Positions 20,694-33,464 of a stretch of DNA of 64,000 bases are shown here, in pieces. The stretch lies in the NCBI GenBank assembly GCA_948099385.1, contig CANUEZ040000165.1, positions 5,220,501-5,284,500 on the forward strand, written 5' to 3'. Each line of letters begins with the position of its first letter. Within the stretch, counting starts at the first letter, position 1. This stretch comes from Fasciola hepatica. Its lineage: Eukaryota > Platyhelminthes > Trematoda > Plagiorchiida > Fasciolidae. The position numbers and the translations under genes are program-made. The notes under the pieces are model-generated. The model was given only the letters and a program-made list of their open reading frames with translations, made no database searches and was not told the origin of the DNA.

Positions 20694-21061
20694 CACATGG
20701 CGCGTCGTTTTTTCGATACACTCCGAACGGATCTGGGATCTGATACATTGGTACCAATATGTGCTTATAAAATAATTTTAATGTGAGGTCACTGATTACC
20801 ACGCCAGAAACGAGACTGATGATGCACAGACCTCGAAGAAGAGTGATGTAGTCCTTTATCAACGGATCAGCGAAAATTAAACGTTAACAATAAAGAATAA
20901 TAGGAAATATATTCTGGTGTACAACGGAAGAAATCACAGGCTGCGAAGCACTGACCTGTCGAAGTTTATGGATCTGAAAGGACAATCGATTCAACAACAA
21001 GTTCAATGTAAAAAGACCGACGCAAATTCTCTTGTAAAGGCACACTGAATTGTCATACGGT

Positions 21062-21640
21062 TTACACGTCTAAATCGGTCTGATGGGAGATAGACTGAGC
21101 CAAAACAACGTCATCGGCATACTTGGATAGGCTAGCTGAGTGGGTTACAGTGAAGTTACTAACGTAAGTGTAGAATGAATATTGAGAAACAGAGGCTTCG
21201 TAGAGAATAACAGCACTGCCTAAGAAATGTATGAAAACTTTTATTCCAACTTTGGTACACTGTGTTCTTACTGAAAAGTAGTTTATTGGTCGGTGAATTA
21301 GAGAAGTGGGACGACTGGAAGATTCTAGTTTATCGAAAAAATAAAGACCGTGGGATACTAGTACACGCTGGTACACATTCTAGAACGGTACACTCGACTG
21401 ATTTATACGGATCGTAGAGGGATTCCGTGAATAAATAGATTACGAATGCCACTGCACTAATCACTGAATGCCGTGGTTTGTAGGCAAAATGGTGTTCCTC
21501 AGTTGCTCCTCTAACAGTGTTCTGAGGAAATTCAAGCACATCCCGTTCAGACAGTTTTAATGTCACTGAAGAAAGTGTTATAGTGCAGGATTTCTACGTT
21601 CCACACCTTAGGTGTGGATACGATTGAGACAGTAAGTCAA
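21062..21640 (-). mobile_element. CR1/L2-like LINE reverse transcriptase, degenerate
   Basis: From 21566 leftward the reading gives LKLSERDVLEFPQ, GATEEHHFAYKPRHSVISAV and LYDPYKSVECTVLECVPAC. Motif A is degraded, and TSIPRSL follows. After frameshifts come DKLESSSRPTSL, LFSKNTVYQSW-type and THSASLSKYADDVVLAQSI, where KYADDVV is the catalytic motif C. The FAYKP-RHS...VALV and YKSV-C-FLDY-(T/S)SAFN-(S/T)IPR pattern is that of CR1/Rex1/L2-like LINEs. The RT retains the YADD box, but motif A is broken and the frame is interrupted. Confidence 0.75.
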
Positions 21641-21649
21641 CAGTTAGGA

Positions 21650-22735
21650 ATGACGAATGGTTTAAGTGAACGGTTAATTACACGTCTTTCTGTAATTACG
21701 TAAGTCTTCTTTGGGTCCAGTATAACTGAACGCGAGCCTATCTGACCGTCATAAATATGTAAATAGCGGTGACGAAGTTCAGACCTTCGCCATTGGAGTA
21801 ACCAGTTCATAATGCAAAACCTTTGGAAATTGCTGATAAGCAACATGATAAACGCTTATTTGGCGCGAAAATGGAGAATCATAACTATGACGTCTGCCTT
21901 TGTCTACACAGTACATATCGGACGTTCCGGTCGGGATCCAACAAGTGAATAATATTCGAAAAGTTTGGTCTACATAGCTATACCTCGTTTTTATAGGTTT
22001 GCTGGACGCCACAAGCAGTATTCGGTTGAATAATCTGAGTTTTTACTCCCATTTCTATCTAAGCCTTCGTCTTCTCTTCTCCTGTTCTCCATTTACTTCC
22101 TTACGACTGCGTTTTATTCTACAGCCATTCGTAGAACCTGTTTTAGACTAACTTACTTTCATTCTTGATGCTGGCATGTCTAAGGAATCTTACCAGTGGA
22201 CTGTCATAGGAGCTGAGAGCTGGCAACATTAGCTTTTGAGACATTTAATCTGCAGAGAGTTGAATATTCGGTCTGTACCGGGGCGAGCTGCTTTCCAGCT
22301 TGAAGCGTATCACGGAATTCCCTGATACGTTCATTCAATTTGAGGGTGTCTATGTACAGTGCCGTACTGACTAATAACTACAGCTATCTGCACCTTTTCG
22401 TTCTCTGTTTTGTCCAGTCCGTTATTTTCGGCAAAAGGCCGGGTGCTCAGAATTTACACCTCTGCTTCGAAAATGACAGCCACGAGGCTAATTGCAGACG
22501 GATTATTCGTCAAAGGTTTGTCTATCACTGCATTGTAAACAGTGAATAAATTCATTGGGACTTTTGTTCTTATAGCTAAGCTTTATACGTTTTTACGAAA
22601 TCTGCTGGCCGGACTTTTCGTCTTAACTCATTACAAAAGGGAGCGAAGTGTTAGTACGGGTTGAAGGAAATTACCAGCAAGCAATCTCATGGTAAAAGAG
22701 TAATTTCCTCCCAAGGATAACTACTTGGAACAAAA
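21650..22735. other. No recognised feature
   Basis: Short frames only; no element or repeat copy identified. Confidence 0.4.
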
Positions 22736-22984
22736 ATGTCCACCAAAGGTTTCACTTACAGTATCAACTCTCAATTCCGCACATGCAGCCTTTTCTTGAT
22801 GAATGTCAAGAACCAACCGCTGCGGTGCATCAATCCCGATTACCAAATGGGACTCGAAGTAGCCGTAAACAATCGTGCAGTTGCAGACGTGAACTACTTT
22901 GAACTGTTCGAACTGGTGGTCAGTGACTTGTTCGCCGTGTCAAAACTACATCCCTCATTGACTTTTGAAGTGACCAAATCATGA
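22736..22984 (+). CDS. Unrecognised 82-codon open frame
   Basis: It begins with an ATG in a reasonable context (caaaaatgtcc) and encodes MSTKGFTYSINSQFRTCSLF, then NQPLRCINPDYQMGLEVAV, then YFELFELVVSDLFAVSKL and a TGA at 22982. Amino-acid use looks protein-like. I recognise no family, see no splice sites or poly(A) signal close by, and find no second copy in the window. Confidence 0.2.
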   Translation: MSTKGFTYSINSQFRTCSLFLMNVKNQPLRCINPDYQMGLEVAVNNRAVADVNYFELFELVVSDLFAVSKLHPSLTFEVTKS

Positions 22985-23545
22985 CCTGCATTGAGAACGA
23001 TTCCTTTGTTTGACGTCTTCTCATGATGATTTCCCAATAGGTCAGATGAAACAGCTTTATAGCGCTTTAATGAACCGTATTGAGAAAGTGATTGCTATTC
23101 CTGTCCGACTAGTTCTTTCGTGTGCAATCGGACTACGCTGCTACCCAAAACTGACCAAAATCATCCATTCCGTTTGAGGTGATGGAATTGACTGTGAAAT
23201 AACTGGAACCATGTACAACATAGCTTTGGATGATAGATGATCTGAGTTTCAACTCAAATAAGGTGCTCACGCTGTGTATGATTTGCCTATCAATGAAGGG
23301 GCAATAAGACATTCCTTGTCGATGGTAGACATTAGAAACGGGACAAAAAATGGGCGTGATTTGCTATGGCTCAATGTGTTCAAATTTCGGAATCTCGAGA
23401 TCACGAGTACTAGTCCTTGTAAGCAATAGGCTGAGCCACCTTGACTGAGGTAAGCGTCTTTTTCTAATTCAGTGACACTTGTGGTATCATTCATCGTCTA
23501 GTTACTGCTAGTATCAGCTTTTTGCGAGAACCTTTCTTCTTACAC

Positions 23546-23606
<61 letters not shown>

Positions 23607-23945
23607 GTCATTATTATTCATACTATCACCATCAACATCATCTTCATCATCATAACCATCGGAATCTTCTTCATCATCATCATTATGATCTTCTCAGCAT
23701 CATCATCATCTTCATCACCATCATCATCATCGTCATCATTCCCATCTTCATCATCATTCCCATCTTCATCATCATCACCATCGTCATCATCTGGATCATC
23801 ATTATCATGATTGCTATCGTCACTGTCACCATTCGGATGATAATAAGGGTAACAGTTACAGTGATTATCATTCTCACAATCATTATCACACAAAACATTA
23901 TTATCAATACCGTCATCACCAATGGCATCATTGCTGTTTATTGCC
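23546..23945. repeat. (TTA)n tract followed by imperfect CAT/ATC trinucleotide array
   Basis: Sixty-one bases of pure TTA repeat (23546-23606) pass directly into about 340 bp of imperfect (ATC/CAT)n with interruptions. Long open frames on both strands here (poly-Tyr/His, poly-Asp) are by-products of the repeat and should not be called genes. Confidence 0.97.
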
Positions 23946-23959
23946 AATACTAATTATAT

Positions 23960-25795
23960 TATCTCCATCACCATCAGCTTCCTTCAGGTATAAATTATCC
24001 AGTTTTCTGATGGTCGGTATTTACGACATATGTAAAGTTTTTTTCCCCTTGTCTCTTTCACTTTCCTATCAGATGTTGAGGATGAACGTTTGGGTCGAAC
24101 AATAAGTATTCTCTTAAATTTTAGATACGGCAATTAAGGATAGATACCTGGGCTCTCGTCTTCTTAGACACCGAGACTGCCCGATTTTTCCCACCCTAAA
24201 GAGATAAACTGGGTGTTCGCCATTCAGTGAAGTTGTGGGTCTCGTGCCTACCCTGTCATAAAGCGAAGATTTCGTTCAACGAAATGATCAAACGGGTATG
24301 TAGGCTCTCGACCTTTTACCTGTAGTCGATTCATTCTACCCCTCATTACCAAACCATGGTACTAACGGAAAAGCGCACATCAGACCGATTAGGAGTGTCA
24401 CTATTCCTTCATTTGGTCTTCGTACTGTAATTCGTAGTGGTAAGAGGCGACTAAAACCAAGCGGAGAGGGGTAGTGGGGTCGATATGAACTCTAAGCGGA
24501 GTGCTGTTTGACTGTCCACCAACTGATGATAATTATGCACAAACTAATTGGCGTAGCTGTACGCAGCTGTCTTGTGGCCACAACTCAACCTACCTGATTG
24601 ACTGTATAATGCTGAATGAGTAAATCGTCAAATGGGTGTCAAGTTGTTATCTATTTTTCAGAACTCTCAATTACTAGAACTTGACAACTCCTTATCATGT
24701 TGCGTTCTTTAGTCAGAAGTCCAGACTGACAGAACATGAAGATGTCTAATTATTGTTTGTCCTAGCTTCTGAAGTAATTTTTGATCTTATCTTATCAACA
24801 TGAGCCCATCCGATTGCACGGGTTATAATTATCTTCTCGAGAAGAAGAGAGTAGTGATAATGTTGGTCATCATAAGCCGATTAACTCGTATCGCTAACAA
24901 CATGGTTATACGAACACTCTTGCACCCACCCCACCCCGGGAGAGTGGAAACATGTATAACATGCTATTATCGATTGTTGGACTTGAACAGAGCAGGGTGA
25001 TGCTCGCTGTCGGATTAAGACATTTTTGGGGAAAGCTGAAAGGATCACTTTCTTAGCTCGTCACAAGAACGATTTTCTCACTCTTTTCCACGGTTTTCGA
25101 GTCCATATTGTTATTTCCCTGGTTTCTCGTTCAGTCTTTATCTACTCTCGACTTCGTGTATCCTTGCTAACATGCTTATCCCGTCGTAGTTATCCTCTGT
25201 TGTGTTGGAACTGATGAATTCGTTATGTTCTTTGCATATCTCAGCAAGTTGGACGGATTATCGAAAGGATAGATTGAAGCAAGAGATTAGCATTTGGATA
25301 GTGTTCCTATTATTTCGAACAAAAATCGAGTTGTCAATTGGTCCGGTTCAACTCAGTCCATTGAAGTGAACTAAACGGTTGGGCTATTCGTCTCAGGTAA
25401 GTTTTTCCTTGCAAGTATGTGGCAGATCAAACTTAGGCACAAGTGTGGATTGCAACGCAAGACTTATTTCATGAGCTTTAAAAATACCATTCTACAGCTC
25501 ACCATAAAAAGCCGTAGCGATGCCAGACAGCCCCTTCAGCTCGCCGATAATGGAATTCCAAGCTGCAGCGTAGATCATTAAATCGGATTCAATGCTTATC
25601 GGAATGTTAAATTGTGTCATTTAGTACATCAGCTTGGGCCTCGCCGTAGCCTATCGATTTGACAATAGGCTGCTTTGGTATCTAACAATTCAGAATTCGC
25701 ACAACTTACTGATGTTATCAAAATTCAGACAATAAATTAGTTTTTTTTGCAAGAAATGTTTTGGTTCCTAACTTCTTTTAAATATTGCCCCGGAA
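23960..25795. other. No recognised feature
   Basis: No element motif or exon recognised. The part 24160-24560 is comparatively GC-rich and free of long frames. It could be an untranslated region of a retroelement, but no second copy was found. Confidence 0.35.
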
Positions 25796-25799
25796 AAAG

Positions 25800-26160
25800 G
25801 TCGGGTACGCATACACCAGTAGCGGAAGTAACCGTGAAACTGATCTTCTGCCTTCGAGAAAAGTTTTCCATCCGTATCCCTACTACTTGTCTACCTCCTT
25901 TCAATTAATGAGTTCAGTGTCGTGCTATTAACCCTCAAAGTACTATCAGCAAATCCTAGCTGTGGTTTCCTTGTGGACTCAGCTCAACAAGGAGCCTGTC
26001 TACTTACACACTGCAAATGCTGGTAATAAAACACCTATAAATTACCCTAGTGTGTGGATGAGTTCACATAGGTGTATCGGATTCGCATACCTGATGAGCT
26101 GCAATAACCGCGAAACCTGTCGTGTGCTCTCCGGGGGAATTATTCCCAGTAAACCATACT
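25800..26160 (-). repeat. Degenerate pair of the 301-bp repeat (family B)
   Basis: Two minus-strand copies of the family B core lie about 280 bp apart: gggtacgcatacaccagtag near 25803 and ttcgcatacctgatgagctg near 26084. Both are followed by the gaaacc/tgtcgtgtgct-type segment. They look like a decayed tandem dimer of the unit seen intact at 59.9 kb. Confidence 0.55.
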
Positions 26161-26649
26161 GCATACTACTTACTTATAATAACTGGACATCGTTTACCTT
26201 ACTTCAATTAAATCTTCTAGATAAATGAAATGGGGGGACTTCGGTTACTGTGATGAAGTTGCCTAAACTTTGAACACCGAAAAGATTAAAACTATACCGA
26301 CAAAATTCACGATAGATAGTTCCGTCACCAATGAACTAATTCCACTAGAAGTAGTTCCTTTGTTTGAAGCCCCGATTATGCGTGCCCAGTATAATGAAGT
26401 ATAAGCACAGTAAACACAGTTGGAGATCACTATTTCATCTCACAGCTCTGCAGCACGTTCTCTGTTGATGGCAAAAGCACTGGGAAGGAACTGTCAGTTT
26501 ATGTGGAATGCTGGAACTTGACATCAAGGTCAAATTAGAGTAGTTCGTTCATCTTTTATCTGATTTTACTTTTATCATGCAATAATGGTACAGTATCTCG
26601 TAAAGAGGCTTGCCACCAATTAAAGGTTTTTAATAGAGAAAAGTGATTA

Positions 26650-26723
26650 GAGACGGAAGTGGGTTTCGAACACGGTGCGTAAGGGTTAAAATTCACTATG
26701 AAGACCGTATGAACACCACCGGT
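26650..26723 (-). repeat. tRNA-derived SINE head (family S1-like)
   Basis: The minus strand begins accggtggtgttcatacggt, as in the copy at 19671. It carries a B-box-like gtgttcgaaaccc. The body of the SINE is not recognisable. Confidence 0.55.
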
Positions 26724-27175
26724 CCGATATTCATTTTGGTTTCGTAATGAAGGAGACGATTGCACTCAGAAACTGAAAATCATAGTGCTTCATCATATAG
26801 AACAGAAAGTAAATTCCCAGAAAGAACCAAGCATTGATTTCCGGGACAGAAGATATCCGGGAACTTGTCGTAAATAAACGTAGATTTACCCGCATTAAAC
26901 GTGCAAGACGGTGTCAAAACAAACCGTGATTGGCCAGAAATCAACAAACTTGACTTGAACCAGTTCTCCTAATTGCCCTATAACAGCTCCGGGGAACTTA
27001 GTTTCAATCTTGGAGGAAAAACGAATGTCTTTTTTGCACACTGAACTTGGGAGGCAAAAATAAAGCACATAATTAGGCACCAATAGTGCTGTTGTAGATA
27101 GGTTGTCAGACTTTGTGCAAGAGAAAGTTGGAATAATTCATTGAGGATAATGAAAACCAAACGTTTTTGAAGCGA

Positions 27176-27176
<1 letters not shown>

Positions 27177-27218
<42 letters not shown>
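27177..27218. repeat. (TA)n microsatellite, 21 units
   Basis: Forty-two bases of perfect TA alternation. Confidence 0.98.
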
Positions 27219-27219
<1 letters not shown>

Positions 27220-27374
27220 TAGCTTGAGAAGAAGAATGGTGCCAAAGCAATAACAACAGAGAAAAATTACTGTGTCGAAGGGCCCGGAAGTAAAAATAAA
27301 TTTTGTTTAATATTTTCATCTTACGCGTTTTGTAGATTTCTTTGTCTGTTTTTCAATAGTTTAAGGGGAACGGG

Positions 27375-28310
27375 AATTTCACAAACAGGCCACACAGCAT
27401 TCGCGCCACTGGATTCGGTTCTGAGCCATATCTCTCAGCGTCTCTAACTAACGGCAATTCTCATGTCTTGGGCCCCAACCAAGAAGAAGGGAAGCACCAA
27501 TCGAAGCCAAAGCTGAAGCTAACTTCTTCATGCCCCTGCACCAAGTCATAGTCTGACCGTCGTGCCATCTCTTCCAGCCTTGCCCAGTATGTGCAAAAAG
27601 AGCACAGAAGGGTAACCGATGGGCAGATATACGCGAAACGTGCTCGAACCATAGGAGCAATTATCTCTGTCAGGGGGCAGATGTCAGCATAGAAAGCACG
27701 ACGACAAACCTTGTCATTGCTCACCCGATGTTCCCAATAGACACGAATAGTGCTTCAGAGACACCGGGCATCCTCAGTGCGGAGGGGCCAGGTCTCGCAA
27801 CCGTAAAGAAGAACTCTATCAACTGTGGCACTGCACACCTTTCCCTTGAGGGAAAGCCGGATATAACGGCGGCAACACAGATGACGCAGATTCGCGTAAG
27901 CTGCTCTAGCTCTCGCAACTCGTGATGCGGTCTCCCCAACTCCACCACCAGCTATGATCAAGCTCACTAGGTACCTGAAATTATTGACTACCTTTACCCG
28001 ATCATTACTAAGGGTGAGTGCAGGCTCGGGCTCCTGCCAATCCTGAACAAGTACTTGGCACTTTGAAGGCACAAGGCACATACCATATCGGAACACTTCA
28101 GTTGCCAAGCGGTTCAGTGCGTGTTGAATTGCCTGTGTATTATCACTCAGCAACGCGATATCACCTGTATACTGTAAGTCAAAAACTCTGTTCCCTGGGA
28201 GGAGTTCAACCCCACCATTTGGAAGACCAGACAAGGCTTTCTGTAGAAAATCCTTTATAGCGAAGTTGAAAAGAAACAGGGATTTAGGGGCAGCCTTGTC
28301 GTACTCCACT
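27375..28310 (-). mobile_element. RTE-type LINE, RT C-terminal half to 3' end
   Basis: On the minus strand the reading gives SLFLFNFAIKDFLQKALSGL, then VFDLQYTGDIALLSDNTQ, where the YADD box has become YTGD. MCLVPSKCQVLVQDW, DRVKVVNNFRYL and SRVARARAAYANLRHLCCRR follow, then YIRLSLKGKVCSATVDRVL and LYGCETWPLRTEDARCL, an uninterrupted frame of about 180 codons. After a frameshift the tail gives SAHRLPFCALFAHTGQGWKR, ALASIGASLLLGWGPRHEN, LETLRDMAQNRIQWREC and a stop near 27375. This is the best preserved of the RTE pieces. Its 5' side is joined directly to a family B repeat copy. Confidence 0.88.
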
Positions 28311-28344
28311 GGAGACTGAAACGAGTAGTGTGATGTTATCGTGG

Positions 28345-28645
28345 GTGACAAAAAAAACCGTGAAGTGCTGAGACATAAAGATGACTGGGCGGAAGAGTAT
28401 CGGGTTAGTACATCATGAGCGGCAACGGAGGCGAGACCGGTCGCGTCATCCACATGCAGCACTATACTAGTTTCGGAAACCCATACTTGGGAGCGTGTGT
28501 CCTCATTCTGAAGGTTAGCCGTGTTAACCAAGGGAATAACTTTGGAAGAATCATAGTATGATTTTAAAAATGGACTCCCCGTCCATACATACTTCATTCG
28601 ACTTAAATGGGATTATAACTGTAAAAGTAATTATTATTAACCAAA
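28345..28645 (-). repeat. Family B (about 301-bp) repeat monomer
   Basis: Read on the minus strand, it follows the order of the 59.9-kb unit: cgaatgaagtatgtatggac, ggggagtcc, the near-palindromic atcatactatgattcttcc, ggttaacacggctaacc, gaggacacacg, cccaagtatgg, a short deletion, cgaccggtctcg, gccgctcatg and actcttccgcccagtcatc. It covers roughly one full unit. Confidence 0.8.
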
Positions 28646-28649
28646 GTAT

Positions 28650-29370
28650 CGCGCAGAACTTGAAAACTTTAGACATCTTTCATACGCAACTAATTCTTAT
28701 TTTCCTTTCTGCGATTTACATTTTAAGCTTTACCTTGAATTTTCTAAATGGTCGATGCGACGAGATTTGATCAATAATGCGGCAACACAGATAAACAAAT
28801 ACCGCGAAACACAGCTTCACTGCGGTCAAACCACAACAGTATTCTTTCACGACTGTATATGGTAAAATCGAGAATTTTACTCAGTTTGATTCTTCAGTTT
28901 TTGAGTTCAAAATAAATGCGTAAAATCGTTAATGTTCTTGGGGTTAGCAACGTTTACAGAAGAGCACTTACGATGACCAAATGAATACACGTGAAGTTTC
29001 GTCTCAGTCAGTCTGAAGGTATCCGGTGTTACATGGACTATAGAACCGATCACGTGATATTCCCTAAGGACCCATTTTTATACCTCATTGAAAACTGAAA
29101 GAAGCCTTAGTTTTTATGTTCAGTTCATGATGTCATGGATTGAGCATCTTCGTTACTAGTTCTTTATTAATCCGTTAAAAGGATCGCCGAGTGAATGGCG
29201 ACCGAAGCCCCAACACCTGACTTTTTATCAGTCCTACGCAAATAATCTTTTCTTGGGAAGTGTTCCGTAGAACACGAAAAGCTAGTTTGAACAGCCGAAG
29301 TCGGCCAACTGGATTACTTAAGACCAGATGTGTCCCACAAGTGCATGCCTCTTCCACACACATGTACACG
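28650..29370. other. No recognised feature
   Basis: No gene or element recognised; ends in a short CA repeat. Confidence 0.4.
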
Positions 29371-29373
29371 CAT

Positions 29374-29389
29374 ACACACACACACACAC
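29374..29389. repeat. Short (CA)n microsatellite
   Basis: Sixteen bases of CA alternation. Confidence 0.9.
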
Positions 29390-29399
29390 CTTTAGTAAA

Positions 29400-32300
29400 C
29401 TTACAAGGCTATCTGTCTCGCAGGTATCATATGATACGTGCCTTGCCTCTCTCTGAACAGTGCCTTATTCGGGTGTTGATACAACAACTGGACAGATGTG
29501 TCACTATCCGGTCCTACTGTCAATCAAGAATTAAAAAAACAGACTAAAAAGCGGACGTCCAAAACATTCGGATTCGTTCCAATTCTCGTTGAGGTTTTCT
29601 TCCCGTTTTTGTTGGATGAAATGCTTTGTGTCAGGCTTAGTGTTTCCAAACATCTTAATGACAACTTATGCCTGACAAGATTCACTGTGTATTCATAGAA
29701 GTCAATACGATTAGGCTAACGACTAGGTTGAATGAACTCGTAGGAGCTGAACAATTAAACAGGATGAGATCCGTACGAACAACGCAACTGAACGAGGTGT
29801 GAACAACGTCCGGTTTCAAGCAGAAATTAAAGGATCACGAGAATCTGTGTTTTGTTAACGAGAAATCCAGTTGCGCAGTTGATAATCGTTCCATCGACAG
29901 AGCTGTCATGGTACAACTTTACTGAACAAGTTGAACGTTTGTGTGAAACGAAACCATTGTCAGTGATTCGCTATCATTTGCATTGCCACAGAGGTAGTAT
30001 GAATGTCCTCTTGTGAACATAATCTTGCCTTGCTCGACGAATAAGAACGCTCAGAAGTGAGTCCGTTGCCAAACTTCTCTGGAAACCACTCTCATTTTTC
30101 TATTTGAATCTTTACATTTTGTTTTCCACTAAGAAATCTGCTCGAGGAGGATCGGCAAGTCTACGACAGTTTGATTGACGAGAGGCTGTTGTAAGCAAAC
30201 CAGTCATTTGTAAGCAACTTTCGTTGCAGAAGCGACGTAGTCCAGCTGCGAGACGAGAAGCTACGCACTGGGCTGTCTACAGATCTGCGGATTTCACGAA
30301 TTCTAATCAAATAAATTCCCTAACTTTGGACTTGATCGAGAGGAGATAAAGACAAAGACGAAGACAAAGTTGCACCCCACCGGTGACCACAATATTCAAG
30401 TGCACAACACATTGCAGCTTTCGATGGCATAAAAGGTGAGCAGGTCTGAGAATCAGCTGTGCACACTGAGAGATGCGCCTAGAGTACGTAGTGACTCTGA
30501 TCGTGCTGAGAAAACGACCATTTTCAGGACATTATTTTGGATTTATTTTCTAATGATAATGATGGTTTATTTCGGATAACCCCGAGGCATGCTGTAACGC
30601 AAGATCAAACGGTACAATTGGACGTAGAGTCCGAATTCCAAGAGGATGATTCATGTATGTGCACTCGATATTGTACAGAAGAAAGTATTTAAGTTACTCT
30701 TTAAGGCGGCCCCCGGCAAATTTGAACTCAAGGTCGGGTGGCCAACCCGGCCAAGTCAGGGTGGAGCTGGTCGGAGGTAGTAGACTCTTTCTGAAATATT
30801 ACAAAAAGAGGGACTGTGCGACGAGAGAATCAAACAGAATTGACGAAAGTGTTGTTCACCTTGAGGAAAAAGAAGTTTCCAAGGGAGATATGAACCAGCT
30901 ATAGGGCTTCGCTGAGTATGGCACGGCTTTGGATTGGAAATCAGACGATGAAAGGAATGAATTTGCAGACAAAGAACAAGCAAAGTCTTTCGAAGATTTT
31001 TCTTGTAAAGCTCAGCGACCAAATATGGGCTGAGTCAGTTAAATACCCAGTGAAGGACTCATTTGTAGAGAGAGATAGCCTAGGTGAAGGTGAAAGAAGT
31101 GGCCGGACGTAAACATGTAATCGTTGCGCACATCGTTTACTTTCATAAAGGTGGAATGTGATGCACCAAAATGAAAATGGGAACTGGGCAACACTTGGTT
31201 TCAACCGCACCGTTTCTTTCGGTTGCATATGTCTAACAGAAGTGACCTTCCCCAGGTTTCCACCGACTTCGCCTCTGAATCACTTTCACCATGGATTTCT
31301 TGCCGACAGTATATGCACTCGGCTCCCCTTCAGCTTCGTCTTAGCGTTTGCCATGATGTATTTCTCGTATCGGTGCTTTTTCCTTTCCCACGATACATAG
31401 AATACACTCCCATTTGTCCCTCTACTCGAGTCTTTTCTATTCACTAGATAGAAGGGATTTCGTTGGTGGATAGTCATGAGATCTCGTAGAAGACGTTTTC
31501 TTGATCCGCCTATCGAAAATCTTCTGTGAGTAGATACGCACAGAGACTGGAAGAACTGGGAGACGATCAAACTGTAATAGACAATACTTTTGCTCTTGCA
31601 TTGAACCCATGACAAATCCTGGGAATAAAAAAGGACTGGTTTTACAAATTGTGACTAAATTATTGTAGAATTTGTTTACCAGTGGATTTTGACACAACTG
31701 ACTAACTTACTGCATGCTATTTAATAGAGACCAATAGGTAATAGCAATTATAAGAAAACACTGCATTCTTTGATTCCCGACAATGAGTAAGTTGAGAAAC
31801 AACTCAGTAGAATAAGGAAATTCCAATTTTTTGTTGACAGTCACGAGTTTGGCGAACCACCGATACTTTTTGATTCGTACGGATTATATAATGAATAAGA
31901 CACTATTCTAATCGAGTCGATGTTATGTCACGATAAAATTAGGTCGTTCAGCCAACTGAACTACAGGTTCCGTCAGATTTTCATTCATTCTCCGTCGTTC
32001 AGAATACGTTAAAACATCATTTACTTTAGTGAGTGGCTGCATTCAGCCTCTGAAAGTGGCTTCAGAAACAGCACGCAATTTAGCTGATTTAGTAGAGTTG
32101 AAATGCAGAAAAGTGGATGTTTTGATTACCCTTTAGTAGTATGTTCGGCTTGTCACAGTTAAATATTTCTACCTGCCCGCCTGCCTATAAGTGGCTATGT
32201 ACACTGTAGAACTGAGGTTATTTCTGTCAAAAAGCTCTTAGGAAATAGTCTTATTGAGCTGGAGTTACAAGACGATGTTCGGGTGGGGTTCTTGTGACCG

Positions 32301-33365
32301 CACTGTTTCCTTGTATACCAGATACTCTCACCTAGGAGTGATTATTAATATAATCACGTGAAAAAAGTTCCTTAACAGGACGTCTCATCCATTCAATAAA
32401 AGCTTGCTGCGGCTAGAGTTGTGGAGGCTTATTAGTGGTCTACCATTCAGCTGTTCGTATGCGTAAGCATGGAATCAATAAAAAACACTCATTGATTTGC
32501 TTTCTTAAGAAGGAACCGATCAAAACCGGCAGATTTGCATGCACTTGTTCTCCCTTTGTATGAGCCTCTGCATGATACTTTGGTACTTTGAAATAGAATG
32601 GGACAAAAGGCGATTTTTGGGTGCGAACTATTGAGCATAGATGTATCTTTATTTTTGATCACATTTGAGTGCTATAAGTGTCACAGGCAAGAAAACGGAT
32701 ACCTACAAATGGAACGTGGAGTTTTGAGATGTCCTGGGCTCGCATCTCACGAAACACCATAGAATCAAACTAGCCAACGGTCCCCACATTTCCACAGTGG
32801 AAGAACTGTTTGCTCAGAATGAGGAATTTCGTTGGACAGTGATCACTGAACCGCTGAAGTATAGTAATCACTCTTCCATTTTTTCATTGGCTAACACGTT
32901 GAGGTGCGCGGTCCACTTTTGGTCTGGGGATGGTATATTCGGGAAAGGCCATGAACTTTCCTAATCGAAGATAGTCTAAAACGATTCAGCCTCTTTACTA
33001 ATTTGCTTTTTCATATAAAATGTACAAAGTTATGGGATTTACGCAAAGCGACTCATCGTGTAAAGTCAACGCTCAATTCACGACTGAAAACCGTGAAAGT
33101 ACTGGACAGCTGTTCCATCTTGGTTAGGAATTATCAACAACGTACATCCGCCGGGCTCCACTTGTACTCATACTCGGGGTAGTGAACAAGCTCTACGGGT
33201 TGTCTACGACGGAATGCCCTCGTTGAACTCAGGCACTTCCTCAGAAGTCGTCCATCATCGGAGTCCAACGCTGTGCGGTCAAAGGGGTTGTTACCGTTCG
33301 AAACTGGTAGCAGAAAGGCGCTGTCATATAGTCGTTTTGTCCATTACGCCATTGAGAGTCAGCTG
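29400..33365. other. Nearly 4 kb without recognised gene or element
   Basis: Open frames reach at most about 110 codons (for example 31286-31615, minus). None has a family signature, a supported splice pair or a second copy in the window. Composition is ordinary and AT-moderate. Probably intron or intergenic DNA with unrecognisable old repeats. Confidence 0.4.
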
Positions 33366-33370
33366 GGATA

Positions 33371-33460
33371 ACCCGGTGGTTAGGTGTTCGACTCACAACC
33401 GCTCATCTTGGGTTTAAGTCCCAGTGACGGTTAGGTGGATATGAACTTCTGATGATTCCC
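33371..33460 (+). repeat. tRNA-derived SINE head
   Basis: An acccggtggttaggtgttcg A-box region and a gggtttaagtccc B box are followed by ggtggatatgaacttctga, a continuation resembling the copy at 18104. Confidence 0.55.
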
Positions 33461-33464
33461 AAGA

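Noticed and set aside
23522..23953. Poly-Tyr/His/Ile frames on the plus strand and poly-Asp frame on the minus strand
   Set aside because: By-products of the TTA and CAT trinucleotide arrays.
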